DNA of 64,000 nt from Stomoxys calcitrans (taxonomy: Eukaryota; Arthropoda; Insecta; Diptera; Muscidae): positions 36,591,509 to 36,655,508 of the forward strand of contig NC_081553.1 of NCBI RefSeq assembly GCF_963082655.1, given 5' to 3'. Below the pieces are notes generated by a model. That model searched no databases and was not told the origin of the DNA. It saw only the letters and a list, made by a program, of their open reading frames with translations. The translations under genes were made by a program, and so were the position numbers. Of the stretch, positions 20,010-31,344 are shown piece by piece. Numbering within the stretch: the stretch's first letter is position 1; each line of letters opens with the position of its first letter.

Positions 20010-21590
20010 TTAAAAAAATAATATTCTACCTCAGTTCCTTATTAGTCAGAATATGAGCCCATTTACGTTCTTCCCTTCTTTGGCTGATGTTTTAAAAATA
20101 GGTATCTTCATTTTGTTTACACAACAATCATGACCTGACTTACAAAAAATATATACAAAACCGTTCTTGTTAACATACAAAAACTCTCATGCTCATTTCG
20201 CAACTTTAATAAATAAGTGGTAAATCATATCAAACTTACAGATGGCAACGCAGTTTACAGGCACCGTTCATAAGCGAACACATTCTAATGTGTAAAGGCA
20301 TAGATAAGAAGAAATTTAACTGTATTTCATACGATAAGGTTGTCAACAAAGAAGCCAACCATAATAACAGCACAGCGAATGATGTTGCCGCTCCATAACA
20401 CTATGTACCAAAGAGAGCATATTGAGGGGAAACACATCCTTTGAACTATTGATAAACAAACGAATAGAGCGCGCCAGAGAGAGAGAGAGAGAGAGAGTAA
20501 AATAGACTGATACTTGTTTTGATTGATTTTTGTTGTTACTGCGCTTGCATTGTATGAATCTAAAACTATTCAATTCCATTTGAAATTTACCCCAGCCCGC
20601 TTATGCCCCCCAAACACACACAACAAAGTGATATTTTAGTCTTTCTCTTCCATTGCTTAATTTAAGTTTGAAAATGTTAACTTTAAGAAAATTCCATTTA
20701 CGCACCAAATAAATGTGTTACATGTACAAACGCACCACATATTTTGTTAAAGAAATTATCTGTTTCGTTTTATTTTTTCATTTTTTTTAATAATTTTGTT
20801 TTTTCTTTGTTTCCAGCCAATGTATATGCAAGCACTTGAACAACTTCGTTACAACTGAAGTAGGTATTGTAGTTAGTGCAGTGTTTTAGCCATGGTCTAA
20901 AGGGGGTGATTGGCTGCCTTAGTTTTCTTGTGGTGGTTGGCTAGCTTCAGACACCTTTGTGGTTGATCTCTCTTTATTTTCAAATGCTCCTCGTGTGTGT
21001 GCAAGTGCGTTCGTTTGCATGGCAACGTGCTTAGTAAGGACAATGCATGCAATTCTACATACACTGCAGGGGTGAAGTGGGTACAATTGTACAAGCTTCT
21101 CTCAATATGGGGCTTATTCATTTGGATTTTAAGCTAAGTCAAATACAAAAAAAAAACTAACTAAATCCAATTTTATTTCATTTCTGTGTCCTCGCTTATT
21201 TGTCCCAATTAAAGGTCTAGCTCAAGGCTAACCAAATCATAATACATTGAACCGTTTGGAGTCTTGAAAGAATCATTCTTTATCTCGCAAAAAATATTCC
21301 GCTTTGAAAATAGAATCCAATACACATACAATGACCTCGTTGATTTTTTGTGTTTTGTAGAGATAGGAGAATGGCTTAGTGACAGCAAAACAAATGTATG
21401 ACTGTGCATACCTTGTGGAGCACCTATACAATGAGCACCTGGTACTGGGTGTTTTTTGGAGCAATAGTAGACTATGGAACTTGGAAATGTGATTTAAAGC
21501 GCTGTTTTATTTTTGTACATAACAGTGCAGTGAATCGAAAATTGTAGGGAAAGATCATGCCTCAATTATTTAAAGGTCTACTCATTTATT
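20010..21590. other. No gene seen; (GA)n microsatellite at about 20477-20498
   Basis: Frames in this stretch are short and domain-free. It contains a GA run (AGAGAGAGAGAGAGAG) and a poly-pyrimidine/T-rich block near 20760-20815. It separates the ATP-grasp-like gene from the transposon cluster before the RNFT gene. Confidence 0.5.
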
Positions 21591-22602
21591 AAGGGTGATT
21601 TTTTAGATATTATCTATTTTCGAACACTGGTTAAAACAGCTTACGCATGTTTCGTGTTTTGTTTCACTGTCATCAGTTTGGTCTATAATTTAACCATGAA
21701 TCGTCTTGCAAACGAACAAAGCTTGCAAATTATTGAATTTTATTATCAAATTGCGTGCACTGTTAAGAAAGTTCATCGCACGCTTCTTCCATTCAGTGAC
21801 GAAGCTAATTTTTGGCTCAATGCAAGATTTATTCATTTACAGGTAGTGGCAGTTGCCCAACAACAAAATATTGGGTGCACTATCTGTCAAAATCTGTGAT
21901 TAGTGCAACTCGAATTTTGTGTATGTTATCAGTTCGCGCAATTTTTCGTTGTTTGTATAATACACACACATAACCAAAACTCGCTGACAGATAGTGCACT
22001 TCGTGAGAAAAAATTGCACTCAGCCGTTTACGGTACACTACCTGGTAGTTATGTCATGGCTCAATGGGTCCGTAAATAAGCAGAATTATCAATTTTGGAG
22101 TGGAAATCAGCCAGAAGGATTGCAAGAGCTACCAATGCATCCAGAAAAAGTCATAGTTTGCTGCGGTTTATGGGCTGGTGGCATCATTGGGCCGTACTTC
22201 TTCAAACATGATGCGCATCGTAACGTAACTGTGAATGGTGAGCGCTATCGTGAGATGATATCCACTTTTTTTGCCCAAAAAAAACAAGAGCTTGACTAAC
22301 ATGACATGTGGCTTCAACAAGACGGTGGCGGATGCCACACAGCACGCGTAACAGTGGACTTGTTGAGAGGCGAGGTAGGTAAACATTTTATTTCACGTTC
22401 GAGACCGTTCAATTGACCGCCTACATCCTGAGATTTAAAGCCTAACTAAGCGGATGAATCATTTGAGGCGCAGTCACGGTCAACATTTGCATGAAATAAT
22501 ATTCAACCATTAAATTATACCATTCAAATAAAGATTTCATGCTTTTTTCTGAATTTTATGTGTTATTTTTAACTTTCCTATAGCTCTTTGAAAATCAACC
22601 TT
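21591..22602 (+). pseudogene. Tc1/mariner-superfamily transposon, internally deleted and interrupted
   Basis: The ends AAGGGTGATTTTTTAGA (21591) and AAAATCAACCTT (22602) are inverted repeats. The transposase starts at 21696 (MNRLANEQSLQIIEFYYQ), then jumps from about residue 27 into the catalytic domain at FSDEANFWLN. The DNA-binding region and linker are deleted. A MITE (21823-22058) splits this motif; the frame resumes as GSVNKQNYQFW, LPMHPEKVIVCCGLWAGGII, then a stop, HDMWLQQDG and CHTARVTVDLL. The first catalytic Asp (FSDEA) and the QQDG block are visible but the copy cannot be functional. Confidence 0.9.
21823..22058 (+). mobile_element. hAT-like MITE with perfect 8-bp target duplication
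   Basis: 236-bp non-coding element starting CAAGATTTATTCATTTACAG and ending GGTAGTTATGTCATG. It is flanked by GCTCAATG on both sides (21815-21822 and 22059-22066). The duplication is certain because it lies within the transposase codons for FWLNG. Inner inverted repeats GTGCACTATCTGTCAA / CTGACAGATAGTGCAC are present. Other copies: 23028-23334, 32238-32600, 58065-58314 and 60269-60523. Confidence 0.92.
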
Positions 22603-22614
22603 TACAACAACATA

Positions 22615-22780
22615 AAAATCATATGGCAGTAATCCATGGAATTCGGCATGTTGTCATGAAGCTGATTTACAAAATCGACGTTGTTGCTAACACACATAAA
22701 GAATTTGTGCAAATGTGTAGAAAATATGCGAGAAAGAAGAAAACAACAAAGAGAACTTAAAAAAATCTGATATCTTAAGG
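22615..22780 (+). repeat. Dispersed repeat C fragment
   Basis: ATCATATGGCAG, TGTTGTCATGAAGCTGAT, AAAATCGACGTTGTTG, AAAATATGCGAGAAAGAAGA and AAAAATCTGATATCTTAA match 57966-58395, which carries a MITE in the middle. A minus-oriented piece is at 32030-32130. Confidence 0.65.
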
Positions 22781-23027
22781 CGCTATTACACGACATGTAA
22801 ATGTCCTATAACATGTCACTTTTTATATTCACATGTAATTGGAAATGTTTGTCAAAATTATCAATTTACATACGATTTATTATTTTTGCTATCACATCTC
22901 TATGGTATTTTCGTATGGCATAACCTACAAATTTGAGCTAAAGCTGATTTTTTTATGGGTAAAAATTGTTTAAGTTGTGAGAAAGCTGGTTAAATCATAA
23001 ATTTAATTTGGGGTTGCTTTCATTCAT

Positions 23028-23334
23028 AGCGAAATGCACTATCTGTTAACGAGTTTTGGTTGTATTATAGTTGAGAACCATACCACACAAACAACGAAGA
23101 ATGGCGCGAACTAGTAACATACTCAAGATCAGAGTTGCACTTATCACTGATTTTGACAGATAGTGCACTCAATATTTTGTTGTTGTAACTAGTTCGCGCC
23201 ATTTTTCGTAGTTTGTGTGTTATGGTTCTTAACTATAATACACACACAACCAAAACTCGTTGACAGATAGTGCACTTTGAGAGAAAAAATTGTACTCAGC
23301 TGTTTACGTTACACTACATGGTAATTATGTCATG
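23028..23334. mobile_element. hAT-like MITE, palindromic double copy
   Basis: The left arm 23028-23187 is a minus-oriented partial copy; the right arm 23188-23334 is plus-oriented. AATGCACTATCTGTTAACGA (left) pairs with CTCGTTGACAGATAGTGCAC (right), and GGCGCGAACTAGT pairs with ACTAGTTCGCGCC. The right end is the normal element terminus TTATGTCATG. Confidence 0.8.
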
Positions 23335-23525
23335 GTACTATGCCATGCATAGAAGCCATGTAAAAACTTCTCTCCAAAGAGTTGTCGCACTGCGGCACGT
23401 CTTTCGGACTTGGCTATTAAAAGAAGGTCCTTTATCATTGAGCTTAAACTTAAATCGGACAGAACTGATTGATATGTGAGAATTTTGACCCTGTTCCTTA
23501 ATGGAATGTGAATGGGCAAATTTAG
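23335..23525 (+). mobile_element. SINE, 3' two-thirds
   Basis: GTACTATGCCATG, ACTTCTCTCCAAAGAGTTGT, CGCACTGCGGCACGT, CTTGGCTATTAAAAGAAGGT and GGAATGTGAATGGGCAAA match the SINE body. The hAT-like MITE joins at the point where GTGAG should precede, so the MITE inserted in or next to the SINE. Confidence 0.8.
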
Positions 23526-23975
23526 CTTTGCTTTAAGAATGAAATGTAATTTCAATAAAACAGCATCGAAATGAATGGAGCTAAAAAATCTGGTTCGCAA
23601 ATATAGCCGCTAACCGCTTTCAGCGAAACTCACCGCTAGACGCTTTGAAGTTCACTAAAGTTCACACGTGTAACATTTTCACATTTGAATTGAACGCGTA
23701 CGCTTTCAATTAGTTCAAGCTTTAGGCTATTTTTTGCTTCTAAACATATGTTTTGACATCATAACTCCTGCAATTTTTACAAGTCGTTTGATAATGGGAG
23801 TATTGCTAATATTTAATCTAAAAATACAGTGCATGAAAATATGATATAGTGCAACAAAAACAAAATTATTATTTTAATCAATAACCTGAATGCCAAAAAA
23901 GGTAAAACAATAGCCAAAGGAGAGTCGATGTAAACGTACAAAGCAAAAAAAAAACGAAAGTGACAAAAATCAAAT

Positions 23976-26900
23976 ATGAGTAATAATAGCAATTCCAACA
24001 ACAATACAAGAAATGTTTACAATACTGCAAGGAACGATGATGAAATGGCAATGCTTTTAGATCAAACCGCACATGGACGAGATGATACGACAATAAACAT
24101 TGAAAATGATATTGGACCGAGCACAAGTCAACAAAGACATCCAAATCTGCATTTGAATATTAGAAGAGAAAGTAACTCGACTCGCATTAATGTAGAAGCT
24201 AGCCAGGTTTCTCCTGGTGGCGTAGGAGGTGGAATTGGCATTGATGGTGGTGTTGGTGGCAATACAGGCATTGATGAAAGGCAACGCATACGAAATTTAT
24301 TTTCAATGTTACGTGAGGCCCGACACCAATTGCATCGTCAACAGTCCTCTTCTGCCTCAGGGCCAACGGCCAGAGATCTGCGCTTGAGTGGAAGTATACC
24401 TGCAAATGATGGAACACAGCCCAGAACTTGGCGTGAGAATTTATATGAAGTCTTTGCTTTACGCGCAATTTTCACACCTACATCCTCGGGTAATTTTCGC
24501 TATAATTCGTTGCCTACTAACGATAGCAACAGCACCACAGCTGACGATCATATTCATTTTTTGCTAAATTCAAATTCCCTAGATCATGATATACAGAATC
24601 AGCAGCAGCAACATCGAAGTAGTCAACTAGATATCGGTGGTGTGGAAACACAATCTAATAGTACCTCAGGCCTAAGGCTGTCAAGACAAAGTTCTCGTCT
24701 GGACAATTCCTCGTTGCCGGGTACACCAGCTGGGGCAGCTGGTGCTGGCGAGCCGCCAGAAACGGAACCCGGCAGTAGGCGGCAAAGTAATGGCGGCAAT
24801 TCTATTGGTGCTTCCAATGGCGGCCGTCAACCACCACAAAGACAGGCCTCCGTGGCCGGAAGTACAGCTGCGCCCACAATTGAAATGGACGATCCCGACA
24901 CAAATGCAATGGGCGAGATGGTAGTTAAAATTGTCTCGCATTTTGTACGTTATCTACCATTTATATGCATTCTGCTGGTCAAATTCATACACGATCATCT
25001 ACTGGGCATATTGGATTTGATAGTACTACAGGCCGTAATGTTTCATGTTAACAAATCACTGAAGGAACAAGTTGCCAAACTTAACCAGAAATCGTATGCT
25101 GTCATGACGCGAGATACCATTATGGTTATATGCATAGTGACGTATCGTTTCATATTGGCCACCTCTACGCCAGATCCCTTTGGTCTGCTTATAAATCCTC
25201 CTGGGGAGAAGATAACGCTGGACATACCATTCTACACGGTAACTTCATCACATGACAAAGTTGACGTTACACATGCCACAGTAGATCCGCTACATTTATC
25301 GCATATTTTTGGAAAGCAGCAAGATAACGACCAGATATCACCATCCGCAGAGCCCACTTCAAATCCATTAAATGGAAACACCATTTCACTGACAAAATCG
25401 ATCTCATTAGGTGTTTTACTTTACTACATTGCTGTCAATGATTTGATACTGAAGCTGTTAACACAACTGGTGAAAATAATCATCACCATGATGCCTACAA
25501 AAGCTATACGTCAAAAATCTAGGGTAAGTTATAAAACAGAATGTATTTTGTTATTTGCTATTAGATGATAAATAATAAAAATGACCCCGACACGGGATAG
25601 CTGTGAGCACCACACAGGCGGGAAAATTGAGGTCCGATTTGTGTGGTGTTCATTACTGTCACGAGAAGCTTAACTGCGAGCTACCAGGCACGTCCACAAG
25701 TTGTGGATAGTGGAATGCTCCATACGGAGTAGCTGCAGTCACGGACAATCAGCGGTATCGAGCTGAGAATCTCAGTGAGTGGCCGGCCGGCACCGGCTTT
25801 TGCACATATATTGAAGGCCTATGCTTCTCGATATGACAAGGCGAGTTATTAGCGCCTTTAAATAACCAATTGCCAACCCCTTCCCTCTGCGATCGGCCTT
25901 TTGGACCGAAACGAAAAAAAAAAAATAAAAATCGGTGTCGAAAATAATTGATCCAATTAATTTTTTAATTGAAACTGCTTCAATCAATTTGAAAAAATAA
26001 AAGAATCGAACATTTCAATTAATTTTTAATTGATCCAGTGAAAAAATGATTGAAATTTTTTGTAAAATTCTAATTTATTTCTACATTTGGTACACAGAAG
26101 TTCGCCTCCTAGAACATGAACTAGATTTGCGTTGTTTGAGCACCCGTATCTATTAAAAAATTAATTGAATCGATTAATTTTTTAATTGAAATGGCAAATT
26201 CAATTGAATCAATTAATTTTTTAATTGAAATGGCAAATTCAATTGAATCAATTAATTTTTTAATTGAAATGGCAAATGGCAAAAATTCCAATCACGAATG
26301 TTATTGAATAAAAAATTCTAACCTATTAAAAATTATTGAACCAATTTTAAATTTTTATTGAATATTTGTTTGCGATTTTTTTCTGTTTATAGTGCATGGG
26401 ATCAGGGTTCACACGGCATAACTGTAAGAAACACACAGGTTCGAACTTTGAGGTCTGATTTGTTTGGTGTTCTTCGTTTTAAGGAAAGGTCAGTTGCAAA
26501 TAGTGAAAAGCTTCGAATATAATCAGACTAGCTAAGCTGTAAATGCAGTTGCGGTAAAGTCTCAGTGACGGGGCGAGTGGTACCGGCTTTTGCTAAAGTA
26601 CTGAGTGTCTATGATACTCGAAATGACTGGCCGAGTAATTGGAGCATTTAAATAACCAATCGCCATCATCAACGTCTGTTTCCAGGTTAGGGGCGGTAGG
26701 AAGCGGTTGATGGATCTTGAAATAAGCGGCTCGCAACATCAAAGAGCACATATGAAATCGCACAAAATCCACTTGGGGCTGAGGCGTTGGCCTTTAACTC
26801 TCCTCGTAGAACGTTAAATTACTGAGAGAAAATAAAGTGGGATAAAAAGGGACCCCCATAAGGTTGGCGAACCCGCCAACGAGTTTAGAACGATAATCTG

Positions 26901-29900
26901 CGAATGTGTACCTGAAACATGTGGGTATGTTTCAGGGATGGAAAAGTACAAGGCCGACACTACCACCTTACAGGAAGTGCGATGAATTAAAAGAGGCGTC
27001 ACTACTACACTGATGGTGACGTGCTGTACTATAGCTGCCATCATACAAGATATGCAATTGGCTGTGGATTTGTGGTAAATCGGAGACTGAAATCGGGTGG
27101 ATGAGAGACTAGCCATAATCCACATAAAACCCAATTTTTTTTATATCAGTCTTATCTGTTCCAATGTCCCGACAGTAGAGAAGATCGGACAAACCTAGAG
27201 AGAACATATGGACGCTGCCCTGCACATGGCATAAAAATCGCTTAAGGAGACTTAACTGCCAACATAATAAAGGAGAATAACTTTCGTGCAACGGTCGGGA
27301 AATTGTGCCTTCAGAAAGGAAATCCTATGTTGTTGATGATGTAAGTGAGCAAGCTTGTTCCGGCTATTGAGGATTCAAAGGCGCTGAGAGACTCTCCACT
27401 CGATAACACCGATTTCTTTGTCTGCACCCCAAGTGCTGCCAGCAAGTGACTTGAGGACTTTGTTTCTACTTTTGACTTTATCGCAAATTGCTGTGGCACA
27501 TTCCCCCCACATACAAATTGCATGTGGTACGATCCGCATATGATACGATCTTTATGCCGTCTGGAGGCGGTGGAATGTAGGATAGGTAGAGGTTAAACAG
27601 TGCCGGAGATATCACCCCACCTTGGGGAACTCCCAGTTTCACTCCACGATGCTTCGACTTCTTATCCCTAAATTCCACAACTGACTGGCGACCACACAGA
27701 TAATTCGCGACTCAGCGTTTCAATCCTGGCTGGAGGGACGTGTTGGCATTGTCCTCAAATAATTTGGCATGGCTGATCATGTTGAATACCTTCCATATGT
27801 CCAGTGCCACATGGCCTGGGCTGTTGTTGTGCTATGCTGTCTTCGAAATCCATGTTGATGTTCGGCGAATGGAAATTCTTCTACGAGGCTCTGGAGGAGT
27901 AATGCCTCAAGCGTCTTTGCTACTGGTGAGAGAAGGGAGATCGGTCTGTACGACTCCCCCAAACTTGGGTCCTTTCCAGGCTTGAGCAGCGAATATCACT
28001 CTGCCCATTTTCCAGTCATCGGTAACTATAAGAGTGTTCAGACAGGTTGAGGACAGTAGTAGGGTACTCAACTCCAGGTGAATCCAGATTCTTCACCATC
28101 AATGTAGAGATTCCGTCGGAGCTCAACGCTTTAGATGATTTGACGCCACGCCAAACTAACTAACTAACTTTGACCACGGTTAATTGTGAGCTGTTCATCG
28201 TCTCGGAGACCACGAATACGGCGAATGGCTCTCCTCCTTGCCCTGTCAATCTCGGGATGCACAATAAATTGACGGTTGAACAACCTGGCGCATCTCTGCG
28301 ATCAGTCACGGTTATTTCGCCAAAAGTGACTGAGGTCCTATCATTCCGTCTACCGGAGTTCGAGAGTGACTTAACAGTAGACTACAGCTTGCCTACACCG
28401 GTGCCTAAGTTACATTGCTACAAGTGTTCCAGCCACAAATTCCGCTTATGTTCGTTGACTACCCTGTTTATTTCCAGATTCAGCTCGCTGATTCTGGGGT
28501 TAGCGGGGTCTATACCTCGAATCCCATCACGCTCGTCTGCGAGTACACTGCCTGCGCGGGGAAATTGGGTCGCACTTGGGGTTTTCGACCGGCCGGTATA
28601 AAGCGAGCGGCTGCTGCGTTAATAATGTCTCGGAATTTCCTCTCGCCCACTAGCACATCATTGATATACTCTCTGAAGTCAGCCCAAACGGCCATCTTCT
28701 GATTGATAAACGTTCGGCGCTCAGAGGTTATTAAGTCGGGTGGTCGGTCGATGGTGCGAATTATGGGGAGGTGGTCTGACCCCAAAAAAAAGAGATTACG
28801 GCTTGCTTTCAATCTGCTCTGCCAAATCTATGCCACGCTGGTCGTTACCTAGGGGAGTATGCAGATAGTAACCCACTTATGTCGGGGTTGTAAGCTTGGC
28901 CATCAATCGGGACACAGCTACCAACCGGCGGAATGTACACGTTGTATAGCTCTATCTCGGCAGTATCGGACCTGACTGCTATCCCAATGCACTCCATGTA
29001 GGGGTCACTAGCGCCAGGCGCAGGCGAGATGGGTCTATATAGCATGGAATGGTGTATCACGAAGGTCAATCCCCCACCTCCATTCCTTGAGCGATCCTTA
29101 CATAGCACATTGTATCCGTGACAACTGTGCAAGCTGCAGTTGTTGGTTGGTGGATGGTAGGAACACTTGGTGCGAACTGTGAATCCGGCTTAATTCAAGG
29201 TAGATGCTACTTTTGATAAAGAAGGCAGTTCAGGAGCGTGTTGTTATATGGTTCGGAAGCAAGGATACTTGCGAAAGCAGAAAAGACAGATCTTGGAGAG
29301 TTTGAGAGAAAGATTATTCGTAAAATGTTTGCACCAATCTGCGTTTATGGAGAATATCGACATTGGCGTAGTCAAACGTATCAAAATACAACGATTTCAT
29401 TGTTGCAGCTAAGAAGGCTTTTGAAAATTAACTTGATGATAATAGAAGAAGGAGCTCGGAAAATCGAGGCGCTTGAAAACCTAATCCAAGTAAGACTGGT
29501 GAAACAAACGTTTTGTGACAGCCAACTAAGTAATAAATAAATGTTAGAATATTTTTAATTTTTGTTACCATCGACCAAACTGCATAGGGAGGGGGCTTTA
29601 ATCATTTTCTGCACCTTTTAATGGACAAAAATAAATTAAAAATACTTCTGTTTTTATTTCAGGCTCGTTTGTATGCTTTAGTGGAGTATATTTCACATTT
29701 TTACAGAGCCTTGGCTCCAATGAGACAATGGCTGACCTTTTTGTTTGAATCGTATACAGGATTAGAAATCGTAAGTTAAGTTTTAAGCTACGGCCTCTTG
29801 TCGGTCAGCTTATAGAAAGCAATATAAAAATGTCTGTATCCTTAGATTTCTGGCATATTGTTTTCATCATTCTATTTGGGTGCTAAAGGTTTCGAACTGG

Positions 29901-30264
29901 TTGAACGAGGAAAATCATTGAAAAAGGCATTGGTTAATTTTGTTCGCAATATGGTATGTAATATTATTTTTGTTTAAATTGCTGGTCAAATTAAAGGATT
30001 ACAATTCATGTTTTTTTTAATATTTCTTAGGATTACGACCGAAAGCCAACCAAGGATGAATTGGAAGCTGCTGGTACTGTTTGTCCCATATGTCATGATG
30101 CCTATACAACGCCGGTTGTATTAGAATGTGGTCATATTTTCTGTGATGATTGTGTGAACACATGGTTTAAGCGTGAACAAACCTGTCCCATGTGCCGGGC
30201 CAAAGTTAGTGAAGATCCAACGTGGCAGGATGGAGCTACAACATACTTCTATCAAATGTTTTAG
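23976..30264 (+). CDS. RNFT1/RNFT2-type multi-pass RING finger E3 ubiquitin ligase (four exons)
   Basis: Coding exons: 23976-25523, 29663-29770, 29846-29953 and 30031-30264. All junctions are GT-AG and phase 0, giving 665 residues. Residues 1-310 are low-complexity (N, S, Q, G rich) and probably disordered. From about 312 come hydrophobic segments: VRYLPFICILLVKFIHDHLL, TIMVICIVTYRFILA, LGVLLYYIAVNDLILKLLTQ, and one in exon 3 (SGILFSSFYLG). Exon 4 encodes a C3HC4 RING: C606, C609, C621, H623, C626, C629, C640 and C643 (VCPIC, CGHIFC, CPMC). It ends 22 residues later in DGATTYFYQMF, as in vertebrate RNFT proteins. RNFT1 is known to act in ER-associated protein degradation, so an ER-membrane ligase is the likely role. 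The 4.1-kb first intron is filled with repeats and LINE debris; the next two are 75 and 77 bp, typical of flies. Confidence 0.93.
25585..25905 (+). repeat. 390-bp repeat family B, copy 1 (3' end missing)
   Basis: Starts CCGACACGGGATAGCTGTGA, then ACACAGGCGGGAAAATTGAG, CACGAGAAGCTTAACTGCGA, TGGAATGCTCCATACGGAGT and GATATGACAAGGCGAGTTAT. Other copies: 26390, 37317 (minus), 39757, 46335 and 63478. Not coding. It lies in the first intron of the RNFT gene. Confidence 0.85.
25930..26345. repeat. 39-bp AT-rich tandem repeat with inverted AATTAATT motifs
   Basis: Units start at 26171, 26210 and 26249 with CAATTAATTTTTTAATTGAA followed by ATGGCAAATTCAATTGAAT (first unit CGATT). Looser units occur at 25945-26050 and 26320-26345. 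Each unit can fold on itself. Confidence 0.9.
26390..26690 (+). repeat. 390-bp repeat family B, copy 2, strongly diverged
   Basis: GGGATCAGGGTTCACACGGC, AACTGTAAGAAACACACAGG, TTTGAGGTCTGATTTGTTTG and CTCGAAATGACTGGCCGAGT follow the same order as copy 1, with many substitutions. Confidence 0.65.
26911..26936. repeat. Perfect hairpin, 10-bp stem
   Basis: CCTGAAACAT and ATGTTTCAGG flank GTGGGT. It lies in intronic DNA without other recognisable features (26700-27300). Role unknown. Confidence 0.6.
27300..29210 (-). pseudogene. Jockey-like LINE, broken endonuclease-RT
   Basis: Minus-strand order is correct for a jockey-clade ORF2. The endonuclease part (28845-29132) has RNGGGGLTFVIHHSMLYRPI and YNVYIPPVGSC. 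Its end and the linker (28510-28812) have GSDHLPIIRTID, with the SDH active-site triplet. The RT start (27777-27962) has ESYRPISLLSPVAKTLEALL and EHQHGFRRQHSTTTA; the RT core (27478-27678) has GVPQGGVISPALFNLYLS and then VSYADR, where YADD is expected. There are frameshifts between all parts. It lies antisense in the RNFT first intron, so it is not under host selection. Confidence 0.9.
29225..29540 (+). pseudogene. LINE fragment, C-terminal tail of an RTE-like RT protein
   Basis: LLYGSEARILAKAEKTDLGE, FERKIIRKMFAPICVYGEYR and LQLRRLLKINLMIIEEGARK follow the order of the LINE at 2285-2560. Much of the tail is degraded. It is intronic, 120 bp before exon 2 of the RNFT gene. Confidence 0.75.
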
Positions 30265-30421
30265 ATTATTTCAGCAATAGTTGTCGTCTTTTGTTTATAT
30301 GTATTACATATAATAATATCGATTGAAGTTTATTAGCGCTTAGTTTTTGGATCTACCTACATTCTAAAGTAAAATTGAATATTTAACTTTTGTTTCGTTA
30401 CTATAATTATTAGGATATTTG

Positions 30422-30427
30422 AATAAA
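30422..30427 (+). promoter_or_regulatory. Candidate polyadenylation signal of the RNFT gene
   Basis: AATAAA about 160 bases after the stop codon at 30264. On the opposite strand, the AATAAA serving the convergent ARL6IP4 gene may be at 30329-30334 (TTTATT on plus), so the two 3' UTRs would overlap by roughly 100 bases. Confidence 0.5.
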
Positions 30428-30590
30428 TGAATAAGACACATTCCTTAATTTCTATGTACATACATAATATACCTACATATGTCCAATAACGTATATAATA
30501 TATGTTTTTGCTGGCGTTTTTATGTTATCCCCATGGATAGAGTTTAGCATTAACCATATGACTGACGACTCTGTTGTTTGCCCATTCAAA

Positions 30591-30995
30591 TTATTTCAGT
30601 TTTCCCAAAGTATTTTCTTGAAAGAAATTACCATCGCCTTGTGTGGCCTCCTTGTTTATGGTTTTATGCCGTTCCTTGCTGACAATTTCCTCTAAGACCT
30701 CTCCATCGCCTTTAATGAGGCGTGTTCTTCCCGTACTGGGGTCGACTTCTCGCCTTATCCTACTCTGTCGTTTTTGATACTCTTCGGGAGTCTCTGGCGC
30801 ATGAGACTTATTATTCATGAGATTCAAAGGTATGGCAAAATCTTCCTCCTCAACATTGAACGGCAGATCTGTGTTTTGTGCTTGTTTTGTATCATCCTTC
30901 GAACGCTCTTTCTTATGCTTGGAATGCTTGGCCTTTTTTGATTTCTTTTCTTTGTGTTTTTTCTTTGATTTCTTTTCCGATTTATGTTTGCCCAT
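30591..30995 (-). CDS. ARL6IP4: ARL6IP4 (SRp25-like) nuclear protein homologue
   Basis: An intronless 134-residue protein. Residues 1-33 are almost entirely Lys/His/Ser/Glu ([19 protein letters not shown]), a nuclear/nucleolar-type basic tract. The C-terminal half carries the family signature: [18 protein letters not shown], then [20 protein letters not shown], then [19 protein letters not shown], which I recognise from ARL6IP4 proteins. The family is linked to splicing regulation and binding of ARL6; the mechanism is poorly defined. It is much shorter than the human protein because the long SR-type N-terminal part is absent. The start is the Met before GKHKSEK, preceded by AAAAAACA. It is convergent with the RNFT gene, with 327 bp between stop codons. 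Confidence 0.92.
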   Translation of the reverse strand: MGKHKSEKKSKKKHKEKKSKKAKHSKHKKERSKDDTKQAQNTDLPFNVEEEDFAIPLNLMNNKSHAPETPEEYQKRQSRIRREVDPSTGRTRLIKGDGEVLEEIVSKERHKTINKEATQGDGNFFQENTLGKLK

Positions 30996-31288
30996 TGTTT
31001 TTTACGAATTAATGTGCCACCCAGGATGCACTTATTAATTGTTAGTGTGCCACCAAAGGTAAATAGATTGCTGTCAGCTGTCGCATACAAAAAGCACACA
31101 AAAACAAAAACGCGCAACAACAGTAAGGTCTTACAATTCAGACAAAGAGGTGCTATATTTATCCAATTGCAGTTAACGATACATCTACTAGGCGTGTTTC
31201 ATTTAGTATTCACATAGCACTGAGGTGGATTTAAAAAGGATTCACGCTAATAGCTGAAAACAGCCGGCCAGTTTGACAGTATTATGAC

Positions 31289-31343
31289 AGGATGCACTTA
31301 TAAGGTGAGGACTAGGCCAGGATGCACTCATAAGGTGAGGTCA
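31289..31343 (+). repeat. Short tandem duplication
   Basis: CAGGATGCACTTATAAGGTG and CAGGATGCACTCATAAGGTG lie about 30 bp apart; a related CCAGGATGCACTTATTAATT occurs upstream at 31020. Confidence 0.7.
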
Positions 31344-31344
31344 T

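Noticed and set aside
27740..28702. Plus-strand frames of 81-143 codons
   Set aside because: Antisense shadows of the jockey-like LINE, whose minus strand shows ordered endonuclease and RT motifs.
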